A stretch of DNA of 64,000 bases from Actinacidiphila epipremni (lineage in GTDB: Bacteria > Actinomycetota > Actinomycetes > Streptomycetales > Streptomycetaceae), in contig NZ_JAATEJ010000018.1 in the NCBI RefSeq assembly GCF_012034175.1, forward strand, positions 62,001 to 126,000, in the 5' to 3' direction. This document shows, piece after piece, positions 33,688 to 42,344 of the stretch. The notes below the pieces were generated by a model. It saw only the letters and a program-made list of their open reading frames with translations. It was not told the DNA's origin and did no database searches. Each line of letters starts with the position of its first letter. Within the stretch, counting starts at the first letter, position 1. Both the position numbers and the translations under genes were made by a program.

Positions 33688-36600
33688 TCAGCGGGCGTTG
33701 AAGTACTTCGCCTCCGGGTGGTGGATCACGATCGCGTCGGTGGACTGCTCCGGGTGCAGCTGGAACTCCTCCGACAGCTTCACCCCGATCCGCTCCGGCT
33801 CCAGCAGCGCCGCGATCTTCGCCCGGTCCTCCAGGTCGGGGCAGGCGCCGTAGCCGAGCGAGAAGCGGGCGCCGCGGTACTTCAGCGCGAACATGTCCTC
33901 GATCTCGCCGGGGTCCTCGCCGCCGAAGCCCAGCTCGGCGCGCACCCGGGCGTGCCAGTATTCGGCGAGCGCCTCGGCGAGCTGCACCGACAGCCCGTGC
34001 AGCTCCAGGTAGTCGCGGTAGGAGTCGGACGCGAACAGCTCGTTGGTGGCCTCGGAGATCCTGCCGCCCATGGTGACCACCTGGAAGCCGACGACATCGG
34101 TCTGGCCGGACTCCTCGGGCCGGAAGTAGTCGGCCAGGCACAGCCGCCGCCCGCGGCGCTGCCGGGGGAAGGTGAAGCGGGTGCGCTCGGTGCCGTCCTC
34201 GTGCAGCACGATCAGGTCGTCGCCCTTGGACACGCACGGGAAGTAGCCGTAGACCACCGCGGCCTCCAGCAGGCCCTCCGACTGGAGCTTGGTCAGCAGC
34301 CCGCGCAGCCGCGGCCGGCCCTCGCTCTCGACCAGCTCCTCGTACGTCGGCCCGGTCGCGCGCGCCTGCTTCAGGCCCCACTGGCCCTTGAACAGCGCCC
34401 CCTCGTCCAGCCATGAGGCGTAGTCCGCCAGCGGGATGCCCTTGACGACCCGGCTGCCCCAGAACGGCGGGGCCGGCACCGGGTTGTCCACCGCGACGTC
34501 GGAGCGCACCGGGCCGCGCGAGTCGTCCAGGATCTCGTCCTCCTGCGGGCGGATCGGCACCCGGCGCTGCTTGAGCTCGGGCAGCTGCACGCCCGGCACC
34601 CCGCGCTTGACGCCGATGAGGGCGTCCATCAGCCGCAGCCCCTCGAAGGCGTCCCGGGCGTAGCGCACCTCGCCCAGGTACAGCTCGTGCAGGTCCTGCT
34701 CGACGTAGGCGCGGGTGAGGGCGGCGCCGCCGAGGATCACCGGGAACTCGGCGGCCAGTCCCCGCTGGTTGAGCTCTTCGAGGTTCTCCTTCATCACCAC
34801 CGTGGACTTCACCAGCAGCCCCGACATGCCGATGACGTCGGCGCGGTGCTCCTGCGCGGCGTCCAGGATCGCCGAGACGGGCTGCTTGATGCCCAGGTTG
34901 ACGACGTTGTAGCCGTTGTTGGACAAGATGATGTCGACCAGGTTCTTGCCGATGTCGTGGACGTCGCCGCGTACCGTCGCCAGCACGATGGTGCCCTTGC
35001 CGCCGCTGTCGTCGCTCTTCTCCATGTGCGGTTCGAGGTAGGCGACGGCGGTCTTCATCACCTCGGCGGACTGCAGCACGAACGGCAGCTGCATCTGCCC
35101 GGAGCCGAACAGCTCGCCGACGATCTTCATGCCGGCCAGCAGCGTCTCGTTGACGATGTCGAGTGCCGGGCGCTCGGCCAGCGCCGCGTCCAGGTCGTCG
35201 GTCAGGCCGTTCTTCTCGCCGTCCACGATGCGCCGCTGGAGCCGCTCGTCCAGCGGCAGCGCGGCCAGCTCCTCGGCCTTGCCGGCCTTGACCGACTTGG
35301 CGTCCACGCCCTCGAAGAGCGCCATGAGCTTCTGCAGCGGGTCGTAGCCCTCCCGCCGGTTGTCGTAGACCAGGTCGTACGCGGTCTGGCGCTGCTCCTC
35401 GGGGATGCGGGCGATCGGCACGATCTTGGCGGCGTGCACGATCGCGGAGTCCAGGCCGGCCTTGACGCACTCGTCGAGGAAGACCGAGTTGAGGACGACG
35501 CGGGCGGCCGGGTTCAGGCCGAAGGAGATGTTGGACAGGCCCAGCGTGGTCTGCACGTCGGGGTGGCGGCGCTTGAGCTCGCGGATCGCCTCGATGGTGG
35601 CGGCGCCGTCGCCGCGGGACTCCTCCTGGCCGGTGCAGATGGTGAAGGTCAGGCAGTCCACGAGGATGTCGGACTCGGCGATGCCCCAGTTGCCGGTGAG
35701 GTCGGCGATCAGCCGCTCGGCGATCTCGACCTTCTTCTCGGCGGTCCTGGCCTGGCCCTCCTCGTCGATGGTCAGCGCGATGAGCGCGGCGCCGTGCTCG
35801 CGGGCGAGCGCGGTGACCTTCGCGAAGCGCGACTCCGGGCCGTCGCCGTCCTCGTAGTTGACGGAGTTGAGCACCGCCCGGCCGCCGAGCTTCTCCAGGC
35901 CGGCCCGCAGCACCTCGACCTCGGTGGAGTCCAGCACGATGGGCAGCGTGGAGGCGGTCGCAAAGCGCCCGGCGATCTCGGCCATGTCGGCGACGCCGTC
36001 CCGGCCGACGTAGTCCACGCACAGGTCCAGCAGGTGGGCGCCCTCGCGGATCTGCTCGCGGGCGAGCTCGACGCAGTCCTCCCAGCGGCCCTCCAGCATC
36101 GCCTCGCGGAACTTCTTCGAGCCGTTGGCGTTGGTGCGCTCGCCGATCGCCAGGTAGGAGGTGTCCTGCCGGAACGGCACGGTCTGGTAGAGCGAGGAGG
36201 CGCCGGGCTCGGGGCGGGGGTTGCGCGGGGTGAGGTCGTGGCCGCCGATCCGCTCGACGAGCTGGCGCAGGTGCTCGGGGGTGGTGCCGCAGCAACCGCC
36301 GACCAGCGACAGGCCGTACTCGGCGGCGAACGTCTCATGCGCGTCGGCGAGCTCGGAGGGGCTGAGCGGGTAGTGCGCGCCGTCCTTGGTGAGCACCGGG
36401 AGCCCGGCGTTGGGCATGCAGGTCAGCGGGATGCGCGAGTGCCGGGCGAGGTAGCGCAGGTGCTCGCTCATCTCGGCCGGTCCGGTGGAGCAGTTCAGGC
36501 CGATCAGGTCGATGCCGAGCGGTTCCAGCGCGGTCAGGGCGGCGCCGATCTCCGAGCCGAGCAGCATCGTGCCGGTGGTCTCCACCGCGACCGAGCAGAT

Positions 36601-37206
36601 CAGCGGCAGGTCCACGCCCGCCTCGGCCATCGCCTGCCGGGAGCCGATCAGTGCCGCCTTGACCTGGAGCAGGTCCTGCATGGTCTCCACCACCAGCGCG
36701 TCGGCGCCGCCGGCGATCAGGCCCGCGGCGTTGGCGTGGTAGCCGTCGCGCAGATGGGCGTAGGTGGTGTGGCCGAGGGTCGGCAGCTTGGTGCCGGGGC
36801 CGATGGAGCCGAGCACCCAGCGCGGCCGGCCGTCGGCGGCGAAGCCGTCGGCGACCTCGCGGGCGAGCCGGGCACCGGCCTCGGCGAGCTCGTAGATGCG
36901 GTCCTCGATGTCGTACTCGCTCATCGCGGTGGCGTTGGCGCCGAAGGTGTTGGTCTCGACGCAGTCCACGCCGGCCGCGAAGTACGCCTCGTGCACCGAG
37001 CGCACGATGTCGGGGCGGGTGATGTTGAGGATCTCGTTGCAGCCTTCGAGCTGCTGGAAGTCGTCCAGGGTCGGTTCCTGCGCCTGGAGCATGGTGCCCA
37101 TGGCGCCGTCGGCGACGACGATGCGGGTGGCGAGCGCTTCGCGCAGTGCCGCTGCGCGGGCGTTGCTCGCGGCGGCGGGGGCGGGCGAGGGGGACGGCAA
37201 GGCCAT
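33688..37206 (-). CDS. metH: Cobalamin-dependent methionine synthase MetH
   Basis: Transfers a methyl group from methyl-tetrahydrofolate to homocysteine through methylcobalamin. 1172 residues, all four modules: homocysteine domain with zinc ligands in GLNCS and GGCCGTT; pterin domain beginning near YLAIGERTNANGSKKFR; B12 domain with GDVHDIGKN (His ligand to cobalt); C-terminal reactivation domain with RPEESGQTDVVGFQ and GYGACPDL. Start MALPSPSP at 37206 has a gggag site. No cobalamin riboswitch could be recognised upstream by eye. It diverges from gylR. Confidence 0.97.
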   Translation of the reverse strand: MALPSPSPAPAAASNARAAALREALATRIVVADGAMGTMLQAQEPTLDDFQQLEGCNEILNITRPDIVRSVHEAYFAAGVDCVETNTFGANATAMSEYDIEDRIYELAEAGARLAREVADGFAADGRPRWVLGSIGPGTKLPTLGHTTYAHLRDGYHANAAGLIAGGADALVVETMQDLLQVKAALIGSRQAMAEAGVDLPLICSVAVETTGTMLLGSEIGAALTALEPLGIDLIGLNCSTGPAEMSEHLRYLARHSRIPLTCMPNAGLPVLTKDGAHYPLSPSELADAHETFAAEYGLSLVGGCCGTTPEHLRQLVERIGGHDLTPRNPRPEPGASSLYQTVPFRQDTSYLAIGERTNANGSKKFREAMLEGRWEDCVELAREQIREGAHLLDLCVDYVGRDGVADMAEIAGRFATASTLPIVLDSTEVEVLRAGLEKLGGRAVLNSVNYEDGDGPESRFAKVTALAREHGAALIALTIDEEGQARTAEKKVEIAERLIADLTGNWGIAESDILVDCLTFTICTGQEESRGDGAATIEAIRELKRRHPDVQTTLGLSNISFGLNPAARVVLNSVFLDECVKAGLDSAIVHAAKIVPIARIPEEQRQTAYDLVYDNRREGYDPLQKLMALFEGVDAKSVKAGKAEELAALPLDERLQRRIVDGEKNGLTDDLDAALAERPALDIVNETLLAGMKIVGELFGSGQMQLPFVLQSAEVMKTAVAYLEPHMEKSDDSGGKGTIVLATVRGDVHDIGKNLVDIILSNNGYNVVNLGIKQPVSAILDAAQEHRADVIGMSGLLVKSTVVMKENLEELNQRGLAAEFPVILGGAALTRAYVEQDLHELYLGEVRYARDAFEGLRLMDALIGVKRGVPGVQLPELKQRRVPIRPQEDEILDDSRGPVRSDVAVDNPVPAPPFWGSRVVKGIPLADYASWLDEGALFKGQWGLKQARATGPTYEELVESEGRPRLRGLLTKLQSEGLLEAAVVYGYFPCVSKGDDLIVLHEDGTERTRFTFPRQRRGRRLCLADYFRPEESGQTDVVGFQVVTMGGRISEATNELFASDSYRDYLELHGLSVQLAEALAEYWHARVRAELGFGGEDPGEIEDMFALKYRGARFSLGYGACPDLEDRAKIAALLEPERIGVKLSEEFQLHPEQSTDAIVIHHPEAKYFNAR

Positions 37207-37445
37207 GGAACTGCTCCCTGGGATGCGACGGCTGTCGGCTATGCGCCGGTCCGTCCCGCCAGGGGGCGGATCGCGCACGCGGCCAGCCTAGCCGTCCGGG
37301 CCGTTTCGGCTCGAAGGCATTCCGATGGGCGGACGAGTGGTGCCGCTCCCCCGCTCTGGGAGAATCGGGGCCGGCAATGCCGACCACCGGCCGGCCGCCG
37401 TCCGTTTCGTACGCCGGCGCCGGCCTTCCGCCCTGGGAGTGCGCG

Positions 37446-38162
37446 ATGCCCGGTTCCATCCAGTCGCTGGAGCGGGCCGCCGCGATCCTGCGGCTGCTGG
37501 CCGGCGGCGAGCGGCGGCTCGGGCTGTCCGACGTGGCGTCGTCGCTGGGCCTGGCCAAGGGCACCGCGCACGGCCTGCTGCGCACCCTGCGCAGCGAGGG
37601 CCTGGTGGAGCAGGACGCGGCGTCGGGCAAGTACCAGCTGGGCGCGGAGCTGCTGCGGCTGGGCACCGGCTACCTGGACGGGCACCAGCTGCGGGCCCGC
37701 GCGCTGCGCTGGACCGACGACCTGGCCCGGGCCACCGGCGAGGCGGCGTACGTGGCGGTGCCGCACCGGGACGGGGTGCTGGTCGTCCACCACGTCCCGC
37801 GCCCCGGGGAGCCGCCGCGGACCGGCGCGATGCTGCCGCTGCACGGCAGCGCGCTCGGCCGGGTGCTGTGCGCGTACGACCCGGTCACCCGCGCCGAGCC
37901 GGCCGGTGGGCCCGGGTTCGAGGCGGAGCTGGCGGCGACCCGGGCCCGCGGCTTCGCGGTGGACCTGGAGCCGGCCGGCGGGGGGACGGCGTCGGTGGCG
38001 GCGCTGGTACGGGACGGGCGGCGGATGCCGGTGGGGGCGGTGGGCGTCACCGGCGCGGCGGAGCGGATGTGCGACGCGGGCGGGGTCCTGGCCGGCGTGG
38101 TCGCGGCGGTACAGGACTGCGCGCGGGGCATCTCCGGCGACCTGGGCGCCGGGCGCGCCTGA
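37446..38162 (+). CDS. gylR: IclR-family regulator, likely glycerol operon regulator GylR
   Basis: 238 residues: N-terminal winged helix (SIQSLERAAAILRLLAGGER, then LGLSDVASSLGLAKGTAHGL) and a C-terminal IclR effector domain. It immediately precedes glpF-glpK in the same direction, the arrangement of Streptomyces gylR-gylCAB, where GylR represses the operon until glycerol-3-phosphate is present. The name rests on context; the fold call is firm. Confidence 0.88.
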   Translation: MPGSIQSLERAAAILRLLAGGERRLGLSDVASSLGLAKGTAHGLLRTLRSEGLVEQDAASGKYQLGAELLRLGTGYLDGHQLRARALRWTDDLARATGEAAYVAVPHRDGVLVVHHVPRPGEPPRTGAMLPLHGSALGRVLCAYDPVTRAEPAGGPGFEAELAATRARGFAVDLEPAGGGTASVAALVRDGRRMPVGAVGVTGAAERMCDAGGVLAGVVAAVQDCARGISGDLGAGRA

Positions 38163-38199
38163 CGCGTACCGGCGTGCGCCGCCGACCCGTACACCTCTC

Positions 38200-38267
38200 T
38201 TGACCTGTTCAGCGCAAGGGGAGAACACTCTCGTCCTGCGATCGACAATGTCGAACACCAAGAGTGT
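38200..38267 (+). promoter_or_regulatory. glpF promoter with nested inverted-repeat operator
   Basis: TTGACC (38200-38205) and AACACT (38224-38229) at 18-bp spacing form a plausible promoter. Overlapping it is a nested palindrome: outer arms acactct/agagtgt (38225-38231, 38261-38267) and inner arms tcgaca/tgtcga (38242-38247, 38249-38254) around one base. The outer arm overlaps the -10, a good place for GylR repression. Confidence 0.55.
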
Positions 38268-38284
38268 GGGACTAGGGAGTCGCT

Positions 38285-39073
38285 GTGTCCAACGGTCATA
38301 TCGTCATCGGCGAGATCTTCGGTACCGCTGTGCTCATCCTGCTCGGCTGCGGCGTCTGCGCCGCGGTGACACTCAAACGGTCCAAGGCCAGGGACGCGGG
38401 CTGGCTGGCGATCACCTTCGGCTGGGGCTTCGGCGTGCTGGGCGGCGCGTACATAGCCAACGGCTACTCGGGGGGCCATCTCAACCCCGCGGTCACCCTC
38501 GGCATAGCCATCAAGACCGGCCAGTGGTCGAAAGTGCCGTACTACCTGATAGGACAGCTCGTGGGCGCCGTGATCGGCGCCCTTTTGGTGTGGGTGGCCT
38601 ACTACGGGCAGTTCCAGGCGCATCTGAGCGACCCGGCGGACTTCGCCGGCCCCGAGGCCGATCCTGCCGGGCCCACGACGGGCGACCCCACGCTGCCGGG
38701 CGGGCCGGTGCTGGGGATCTTCTCCACCGGCCCGGAGATCCGCAATCCGCTGCTGAACCTGCTCACCGAGGCGGTCGCGACGCTGGTCCTGGTGCTGTTC
38801 ATCCTCACGCAGGGCATGACCGACGGTCTGGCGGAGAATGGAATGGGCATCCTGCTCACCGCGCTGATCGTGGTCGGCATCGGCCTGTCGCTGGGCGGGC
38901 CGACCGGGTACGCGATCAACCCGTTCCGGGACCTCGGCCCGCGGATCGTGCACGCCCTGCTGCCGCTGCCGCACAAGGGCGGATCCGACTGGGGCTACGC
39001 GTGGATACCGGTCGTCGGCCCGCTGGCCGGCGCCGCCATCGCGGGCGGACTTTACCGGCTCGCGTTCACATAG
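38285..39073 (+). CDS. glpF: Glycerol facilitator (aquaglyceroporin) GlpF
   Basis: 262-residue MIP-family channel with six helices and two half-helices. The first NPA box is HLNPAVTLG; the second reads YAINPFRDLGPR, with Phe replacing the Ala of the usual NPARD and the selectivity-filter Arg retained. GTG start with gggag upstream. First gene after gylR; glpK follows 88 bp later. Imports glycerol by facilitated diffusion. Confidence 0.95.
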   Translation: MSNGHIVIGEIFGTAVLILLGCGVCAAVTLKRSKARDAGWLAITFGWGFGVLGGAYIANGYSGGHLNPAVTLGIAIKTGQWSKVPYYLIGQLVGAVIGALLVWVAYYGQFQAHLSDPADFAGPEADPAGPTTGDPTLPGGPVLGIFSTGPEIRNPLLNLLTEAVATLVLVLFILTQGMTDGLAENGMGILLTALIVVGIGLSLGGPTGYAINPFRDLGPRIVHALLPLPHKGGSDWGYAWIPVVGPLAGAAIAGGLYRLAFT

Positions 39074-39161
39074 AGGTGAGGCCCATCCGACGACACCATT
39101 CCTGCCGGTGAAACCGTCGTCACCCGTAACCACCGGGCGGACATCCGACGAGGAGCACACC

Positions 39162-40712
39162 ATGACCGACACGTCCACCAGCACCAACGCCTCGGGACCC
39201 TTCATCGCGGCCATCGACCAGGGCACGACGTCCAGCCGCTGCATCATCTTCGACCGCGACGGGCGGATCGTCGCGGTCGACCAGAAGGAGCACGAGCAGA
39301 TCTTCCCCAAGCCCGGCTGGGTGGAGCACGACGCCAACGAGATCTGGGCGAACGTCCAGGCGGTGGTCGCGGGCGCGATCGCCAACGCCGGGCGCGACGT
39401 CGCCGGATTCACTCCTTCGGACGTCAAGGCGATCGGGATCACCAACCAGCGCGAGACCACCATGATGTGGGACAAGAACACCGGTGAGCCGGTGTACCAC
39501 GCGATCGTCTGGCAGGACACCCGCACCGACGCGCTGTGTCGTGAGCTCGGCCGCAACGTCGGGCAGGACCGCTTCCGGCGGCAGACCGGCCTGCCGCTCG
39601 CGTCGTACTTCGCCGGGCCGAAGGTGCGCTGGCTGCTGGACAACGTCGAGGGCCTGCGCGAGCGCGCCGAGCGCGGCGACGTCGTGTTCGGCACGATGGA
39701 CTCCTGGGTGATCTGGAACCTCACCGGCGGGGTGGACGGCGGGGTGCACGTCACCGACGTCACCAACGCCTCCCGCACCCTGCTGATGGACCTCAAGACC
39801 CTCCAGTGGGACGAGAAGATCTGCGCGTCGATCGGCGTGCCGACCGCGGTGCTGCCGGAGATCAGGTCGTCCTCGGAGGTCTACGGCACCACCAGCGTCG
39901 GCGGGCTGACCGCGGTGCCGGTGGCCTCGGCGCTCGGCGACCAGCAGGCTGCGCTGTTCGGCCAGACGTGCTTCGCGGTGGGCGAGGCGAAGTCGACGTA
40001 CGGCACGGGTACGTTCATGCTGATGAACACCGGGGAGACCCCGGTGAACTCCTACGCGGGCCTGATCACCACGGTGGGCTACCGCATCGGCAGCGACAAG
40101 CCCGTCTACGCGCTGGAGGGCTCCATCGCGGTGACCGGCTCGCTGGTGCAGTGGATGCGCGACCAGATGGGGCTGATCAAGACCGCCGCGGAGATCGAGG
40201 AGCTGGCCGCGTCGGTGGACGACAACGGCGGCGCGTACTTCGTGCCGGCGTTCTCCGGGCTGTTCGCGCCCTACTGGCGCTCCGACGCGCGCGGGGTGAT
40301 CGCGGGCCTGACGCGGTACGTCACCAAGGCGCACATCGCGCGCGCCGTCCTGGAGGCGACCGCCTGGCAGACCCGGGAGATCGCCGACGCGATGCTCAAG
40401 GACTCCGGCACCGAGGTCAGCACGCTGAAGGTCGACGGCGGCATGACCGCGAACAACCTGCTCATGCAGACCCTCTCGGACTTCCTGGACGTGCCCGTGG
40501 TGCGCCCGATGGTCGCCGAGACCACCTGCCTGGGCGCGGCCTACGCGGCGGGCCTGGCGATCGGCTTCTGGCCGGACACCGAGGCGCTGCGGGCGAACTG
40601 GAAGCGGGCCGCGGAGTGGACGCCGCGGATGGACGCGGCCGAGCGCGACAAGGAGTACAAGCAGTGGCTCAAGGCCGTCCAGGCGACCATGGGCTGGCTG
40701 GACGAGCAGTAG
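39162..40712 (+). CDS. glpK: Glycerol kinase GlpK
   Basis: 516-residue FGGY-family kinase making sn-glycerol-3-phosphate, which also traps imported glycerol. IDQGTTSSRCIIFDRDGRIV at the N-terminus is the phosphate-binding segment; NQRETTMMWDKNTGEPV, the GTGTFMLMNTG loop and VDGGMTANNLLMQ are present. ATG at 39162 has gaggag in front. The usual next gene, glpD, is absent here; a convergent gene overlaps the last 44 bp. Confidence 0.97.
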   Translation: MTDTSTSTNASGPFIAAIDQGTTSSRCIIFDRDGRIVAVDQKEHEQIFPKPGWVEHDANEIWANVQAVVAGAIANAGRDVAGFTPSDVKAIGITNQRETTMMWDKNTGEPVYHAIVWQDTRTDALCRELGRNVGQDRFRRQTGLPLASYFAGPKVRWLLDNVEGLRERAERGDVVFGTMDSWVIWNLTGGVDGGVHVTDVTNASRTLLMDLKTLQWDEKICASIGVPTAVLPEIRSSSEVYGTTSVGGLTAVPVASALGDQQAALFGQTCFAVGEAKSTYGTGTFMLMNTGETPVNSYAGLITTVGYRIGSDKPVYALEGSIAVTGSLVQWMRDQMGLIKTAAEIEELAASVDDNGGAYFVPAFSGLFAPYWRSDARGVIAGLTRYVTKAHIARAVLEATAWQTREIADAMLKDSGTEVSTLKVDGGMTANNLLMQTLSDFLDVPVVRPMVAETTCLGAAYAAGLAIGFWPDTEALRANWKRAAEWTPRMDAAERDKEYKQWLKAVQATMGWLDEQ

Positions 40713-41472
40713 CGGCGGCGGCGAGCCGGTCCAGCTCGGCGAACAGCGCCGCGGGCGGCTCGCCGCCGGTGCGGGCCGCGAGCTCCCGCCAGCGCTCGCG
40801 GCCCTCCTCCCACAGGGCCGCGAGCGTGCCGGCGCCGGCCGCCGCGACCGTACGGGCCGGCAGCTCGGCCTCGGCGGCGCGCGAGGGGGTCAGGTAGTGG
40901 GCGGTGCTGCCCTCGGCGACCCTGGCCATCCACAGCAGGTGCCGGGCGGCGTGCGCGAGCGCGTCCTGCGCGCGCAGGTGCTCGCCGCGGGCGGTGACGT
41001 GCGCGGCGAGCACCAGCCAGTTCGCGAACCGCCCGCACAGGTCGGCGATCTCGGCCGGGCTCCGCGGGACGGCGGGCCGCTCGGGCAGCGCCCGCAGCAC
41101 CGGGGTGAGCGCGCCGTCCCGGTCGACGACGACCATCGCCTCGACGGCGGCGCCGCGCGCGGGCCAGCCGGCGACCGAGGCGATGTCGGCAGTGGTGGCG
41201 AAGTGGAACTCGCCGCGCACCGGGCCGGGGAAGAGCGCGACATGCGTGCCGAACTCGTTCTCCAGCACCAGGTTCACCGGCGCGACGGCGGCGCACCAGG
41301 CCGCCGGGTCCAGCGCGGCGCGGGCGGCCGGGGTCAGGAAGAGCCAGAACTCGACGTCGCTGTGCGCGTCGCCCTCCCCCGCCGCGAAGGAGCCGTACAT
41401 CAGGGCCGCGCGGACGTCGCCGTCCGCGCGGCACCTCTCCCGTACCCGGGCGATGAGGTCGTGCTGGATCAC
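40669..41472 (-). CDS. Lnu(F)/(B)-like nucleotidyltransferase
   Basis: 267 residues. The N-terminal NTase core MYGSFAAGEGDAHSDVEFWL has the GS..D-x-E metal/nucleotide motif; further segments NEFGTHVALF, RGEFHF, FANWLVLAAHVTARGEH and TAHYLTPSRA match in order what I recall of lincosamide nucleotidyltransferases LnuB/LnuF, which adenylylate lincomycin and clindamycin. Host members may have other substrates. GTG at 41472 overlaps the upstream stop as GTGA; the 3' end overlaps glpK tail to tail. Confidence 0.78.
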   Translation of the reverse strand: MIQHDLIARVRERCRADGDVRAALMYGSFAAGEGDAHSDVEFWLFLTPAARAALDPAAWCAAVAPVNLVLENEFGTHVALFPGPVRGEFHFATTADIASVAGWPARGAAVEAMVVVDRDGALTPVLRALPERPAVPRSPAEIADLCGRFANWLVLAAHVTARGEHLRAQDALAHAARHLLWMARVAEGSTAHYLTPSRAAEAELPARTVAAAGAGTLAALWEEGRERWRELAARTGGEPPAALFAELDRLAAAATARPASPWSPGRP

Positions 41473-42032
41473 GCGGCCCAGTATGGGTCGCGGCCCGACA
41501 GCGCGACAGCGGTTTTGAGCGGGCCCGCGTCCGCGGGGACGTCCGCGGGCTCGGCGAAGCCCTTGTAGTCGCGGTACATCTGCGCGACCTCGCGGACCTG
41601 GGCGAGCATCAGCTCCGCGGTGGCGTCGGGCAGCGTGAACTGCTGGCCGGTGGCTTTGGCGAGGTCCCAGCCGTGCAGGCACAGCTCCAGGAAGAGCATG
41701 GAGGCCATGGAGCCGGCCGGCATGGAGTTGATCTCGCCCTGCCAGACGGCCGGGTCGGCCCACGCGGCCACCGAGCGCTCCAGCTGCTCGGCGTACGCCT
41801 TCGCCCACTCGGGGTCGGCGGTGAAGTCGCGGGTGCCCAGGTCCGCGGGGTGCGGTTCGCGGCGGGCGCGCAGCTCCATGCCGATGCCGGTGTAGGCGAC
41901 CAGGTGGTTGACCAGGGTGCGGGTGTCGTAGTCGGCGCAAGGGGTCGGGCCGGTCAGCTGCCCGGGGCTGACGCCCGCGGCGATCCGGGCGGCTTCCCGC
42001 GCGCTGTCGGCGATCTCAGAATGAAAGGTCAT
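41469..42032 (-). CDS. TIGR03086-type DinB/maleylpyruvate-isomerase-like metal-binding protein
   Basis: 187 residues of the DinB/MDMPI helical-bundle family, many members of which use mycothiol as cofactor with a metal ion held by His residues. Likely ligands are in RTLVNHLVAYTG and FLELCLHGWDLAKATG. MTFHSEIADS at 42032 is taken as start. It is coupled by GTGA to the Lnu-like gene, so the two products are made together. Reaction unknown; detoxification by thiol transfer is a guess from the family. Confidence 0.78.
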   Translation of the reverse strand: MTFHSEIADSAREAARIAAGVSPGQLTGPTPCADYDTRTLVNHLVAYTGIGMELRARREPHPADLGTRDFTADPEWAKAYAEQLERSVAAWADPAVWQGEINSMPAGSMASMLFLELCLHGWDLAKATGQQFTLPDATAELMLAQVREVAQMYRDYKGFAEPADVPADAGPLKTAVALSGRDPYWAA

Positions 42033-42089
42033 GCCCGCGACGCTACCGGCGGGCGCGCCCGCCGGTCTTGAACAAGCGCGACACCTTCT

Positions 42090-42245
42090 CAGCTGTTGCA
42101 CGAGGCCGCGGCGCGGGCCGACGAGGGCGCGGGCGTCGACTGGGCGGCCCTCGCGGCGGATCTCGGCTATGCCGGCCAGGCCCATCTCACGCGGGACTTC
42201 GCCGCCGCGGTGGGGACGCCGCCGGGCAGGTACGCCGGGCGCTGA
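42090..42245 (+). pseudogene. C-terminal remnant of an AraC-family regulator
   Basis: A 51-residue open stretch reads QLLHEAAARADEG then WAALAADLGYAGQAHLTRDF and VGTPPGRYAGR-stop, the second helix-turn-helix and the P..YR-like end of AraC/XylS proteins. An in-frame TGA lies about 20 bases upstream and no start codon or ribosome site precedes it; the first HTH and the effector domain are gone. It lies between the DinB-like gene and the FadR-type regulator. Too short for standard ORF callers. Confidence 0.7.
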
Positions 42246-42290
42246 TTTCCCGTTTCGTTAGGTAAACGCGCCGCGCGGGCACATAATGAG

Positions 42291-42308
42291 GCTATACATC
42301 GGAGGTCT
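42291..42308 (+). promoter_or_regulatory. FadR/GntR autoregulatory element (gctatacatcgga)
   Basis: gctatacatcgga (42291-42303) lies about 40 bp before the regulator start and is repeated exactly, in the same orientation to its gene, before the dehydratase operon (51083-51071). tataca could also be the -10 hexamer. Confidence 0.55.
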
Positions 42309-42344
42309 GGCGGTCCGCGGGACCTGGACTAAGGGGAGGTCGCG

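Noticed and set aside
37207..37445. Cobalamin riboswitch upstream of metH
   Set aside because: I looked for a B12-box-like segment and an extended stem structure and saw none; a covariance-model search would be decisive.
34687..39111. 1474-codon plus-strand frame across metH and gylR
   Set aside because: Low-complexity Ala/Gly/Asp/Arg product opposite metH, running out of frame through gylR and glpF; an artefact of GC bias.
42031..42265. Two overlapping plus-strand ORFs (76 and 65 codons)
   Set aside because: They are shadows of the AraC remnant; only the third frame shows protein similarity.
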